NCBI GenBank assembly: GCA_964399665.1
Contig: CAYNSI010000101.1
Location: 1-7,641 of the forward strand
Reading direction: 5' to 3'
DNA from: Avisuccinivibrio_A sp964399665
GTDB lineage: Bacteria; Pseudomonadota; Gammaproteobacteria; Enterobacterales; Succinivibrionaceae
Length of the DNA stretch: 7,641 nt
The notes beneath the pieces were generated by a model that was not told the origin of the DNA, did not search any database, and was given only the letters and a program-made list of their open reading frames with translations. The position numbers were made by a program, and so were the translations under genes. Shown here piece by piece: positions 7,122-7,641 of the stretch (its first letter is position 1; the number at the start of each line of letters is the position of its first letter).

Positions 7122-7478
7122 ATAATAGGTCCTGCTTGAAATTGGTTTATTTGACGTTCGGAATTGACTGACGGTAGACAAAAAACTTCGTTAAAGCGCC
7201 TTCCAGCAAGGAGTTGAAACGCATTCAAAACTGAATTTATTTATATCACCGATCTGTGCTCATGGATAAAGTGTGATTTTTTAGGGGGCTTGCCTTGAGG
7301 ACCTGCCATAATCAATCGCATAAGCTGTCTTCAGATTAATTATCCTTACACAAGGGGTAATAAGCTTGCAGTATCAACTAGTGTGAGAACCGCTACGACT
7401 TCGCGTTTAAGGGCACTCAGATCATCACAGGCACAAATAAAACCGAGGTCCTTGTCATTTTTGCCATTTGCAAGTCTC
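7122..7478. other. Non-coding region upstream of the divergent glycosyltransferase and rRNA promoters
   Basis: I find no convincing gene here. The open frame of 64 codons starting at 7383 runs through the rRNA promoter and hairpins and has no recognisable protein features. Short minus-strand ORFs of about 16 and 22 codons lack ribosome binding sites. A possible hairpin has arms TTATCCTT (7340-7347) and AGGGGTAA (7353-7360), pairing with two G-U wobbles. In rRNA operons this is where Fis sites lie, but that consensus is too loose to call by eye. Confidence 0.5.
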
Positions 7479-7480
7479 GA

Positions 7481-7525
7481 TTTTTTTCAAAAAAAATTTG
7501 ACAAAGTGCAAATTTTTATTAAAAT
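7481..7525 (+). promoter_or_regulatory. Strong rRNA-operon-type promoter with UP element
   Basis: A tract of seven T, one C and eight A (7481-7496) resembles an A/T-rich UP element. It directly precedes a perfect -35 TTGACA (7498-7503), a 16-bp spacer and TAAAAT (7520-7525). The 16-bp spacer and the following GTGCATCCAC resemble E. coli rrn P1 promoters (16-bp spacer, TATAATGCGCCACC). Start would be near 7532-7534. Only one promoter is evident, whereas E. coli rrn operons have two in tandem. Confidence 0.8.
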
Positions 7526-7531
7526 GTGCAT

Positions 7532-7641
7532 CCACTTAAGCGATCTGCAACATCGCTTTGCTTATCTTAAGCCTTAGCGCTTAAGAGGTTTTTTAAAAGG
7601 ATGAAGAGACGATCTGTGTGGGTTCCTGGAGAAGGAACCTG
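7532..7641 (+). promoter_or_regulatory. rRNA operon leader with antitermination elements, 16S gene expected downstream
   Basis: The transcribed leader holds, in order: a hairpin with arms AAGCGAT (7538-7544) and ATCGCTT (7552-7558); a hairpin with arms TCTTAAGC (7565-7572) and GCTTAAGA (7579-7586), in the boxB position; a boxA-like GGTTTTTTAAAA (7587-7598, 8 of 12 matches to E. coli TGCTCTTTAACA); then AGACGATCTGTGTGGG (7607-7622), which matches AGACAATCTGTGTGGG of the E. coli pre-16S leader at 15 of 16 positions. A last hairpin has arms GGTTCCT (7621-7627) and AGGAACC (7633-7639). In E. coli, boxB-boxA load the NusB/NusE antitermination complex that lets RNA polymerase cross the untranslated rRNA genes. 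The operon is cut by the right edge. Confidence 0.8.

Noticed and set aside
7250..7258. CGATCTGTG repeated at 7610-7618 in the rRNA leader, suggesting a duplicated leader fragment
   Set aside because: Only nine bases match and flanking sequence diverges at once; likely chance.
7383..7577. A 64-codon plus-strand open frame near the right end
   Set aside because: It runs through the UP element, promoter and leader hairpins of the rRNA operon and shows no protein-family features.

Overview
The window looks like the chromosome of a Gram-negative gammaproteobacterium. It encodes the outer-membrane assembly lipoprotein BamD. It also has the gene order bamD / rluD-pgeF-clpB, with bamD divergent, followed by an rRNA operon leader; this is the order I know from E. 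coli, where rrnG follows clpB. Base composition is moderate and somewhat AT-leaning. A host-associated anaerobic lineage such as the Succinivibrionaceae is possible, but that is only a guess.

Layout from left to right. On the minus strand at the left edge is rluA, cut by the window edge so that its C-terminus is missing. It lies 50 bp downstream of bamD and in the same direction. The 159-186 bp divergent region between bamD and rluD carries a perfect 21-bp palindrome that overlaps -10-like hexamers on both strands. On the plus strand follow rluD (23S rRNA pseudouridine synthase), pgeF (YfiH/laccase-domain protein, overlapping rluD by 14 bp) and clpB (Hsp100 disaggregase, behind a good sigma-32-type heat-shock promoter). 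The 149 bp after clpB contain a 28-bp near-perfect palindrome with no U-tract.

Next, convergent to clpB, is a GT8-family glycosyltransferase gene, probably for lipopolysaccharide or another surface glycan. Its well-placed ATG and ribosome binding site are out of frame with the conserved body. The break falls at a short GA dinucleotide tract, and one extra GA unit would restore a full-length protein of about 335 residues. This is either a phase-variable gene caught in the OFF state or a recent frameshift mutation, and it is the most interesting point in the window.

The last 150 bp hold a strong rRNA-type promoter (A/T-tract UP element, TTGACA, 16-bp spacer, TAAAAT), two hairpins, a boxA-like element and the conserved AGAC-ATCTGTGTGGG leader segment. 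A 16S rRNA gene should therefore start shortly beyond the right edge. Functionally the window groups ribosome maturation (rluA, rluD, the rrn leader), envelope biogenesis (bamD, pgeF, the glycosyltransferase) and heat-shock proteostasis (clpB). I see no CRISPR array, transposase, integrase or tRNA gene, and no convincing new multi-gene system.
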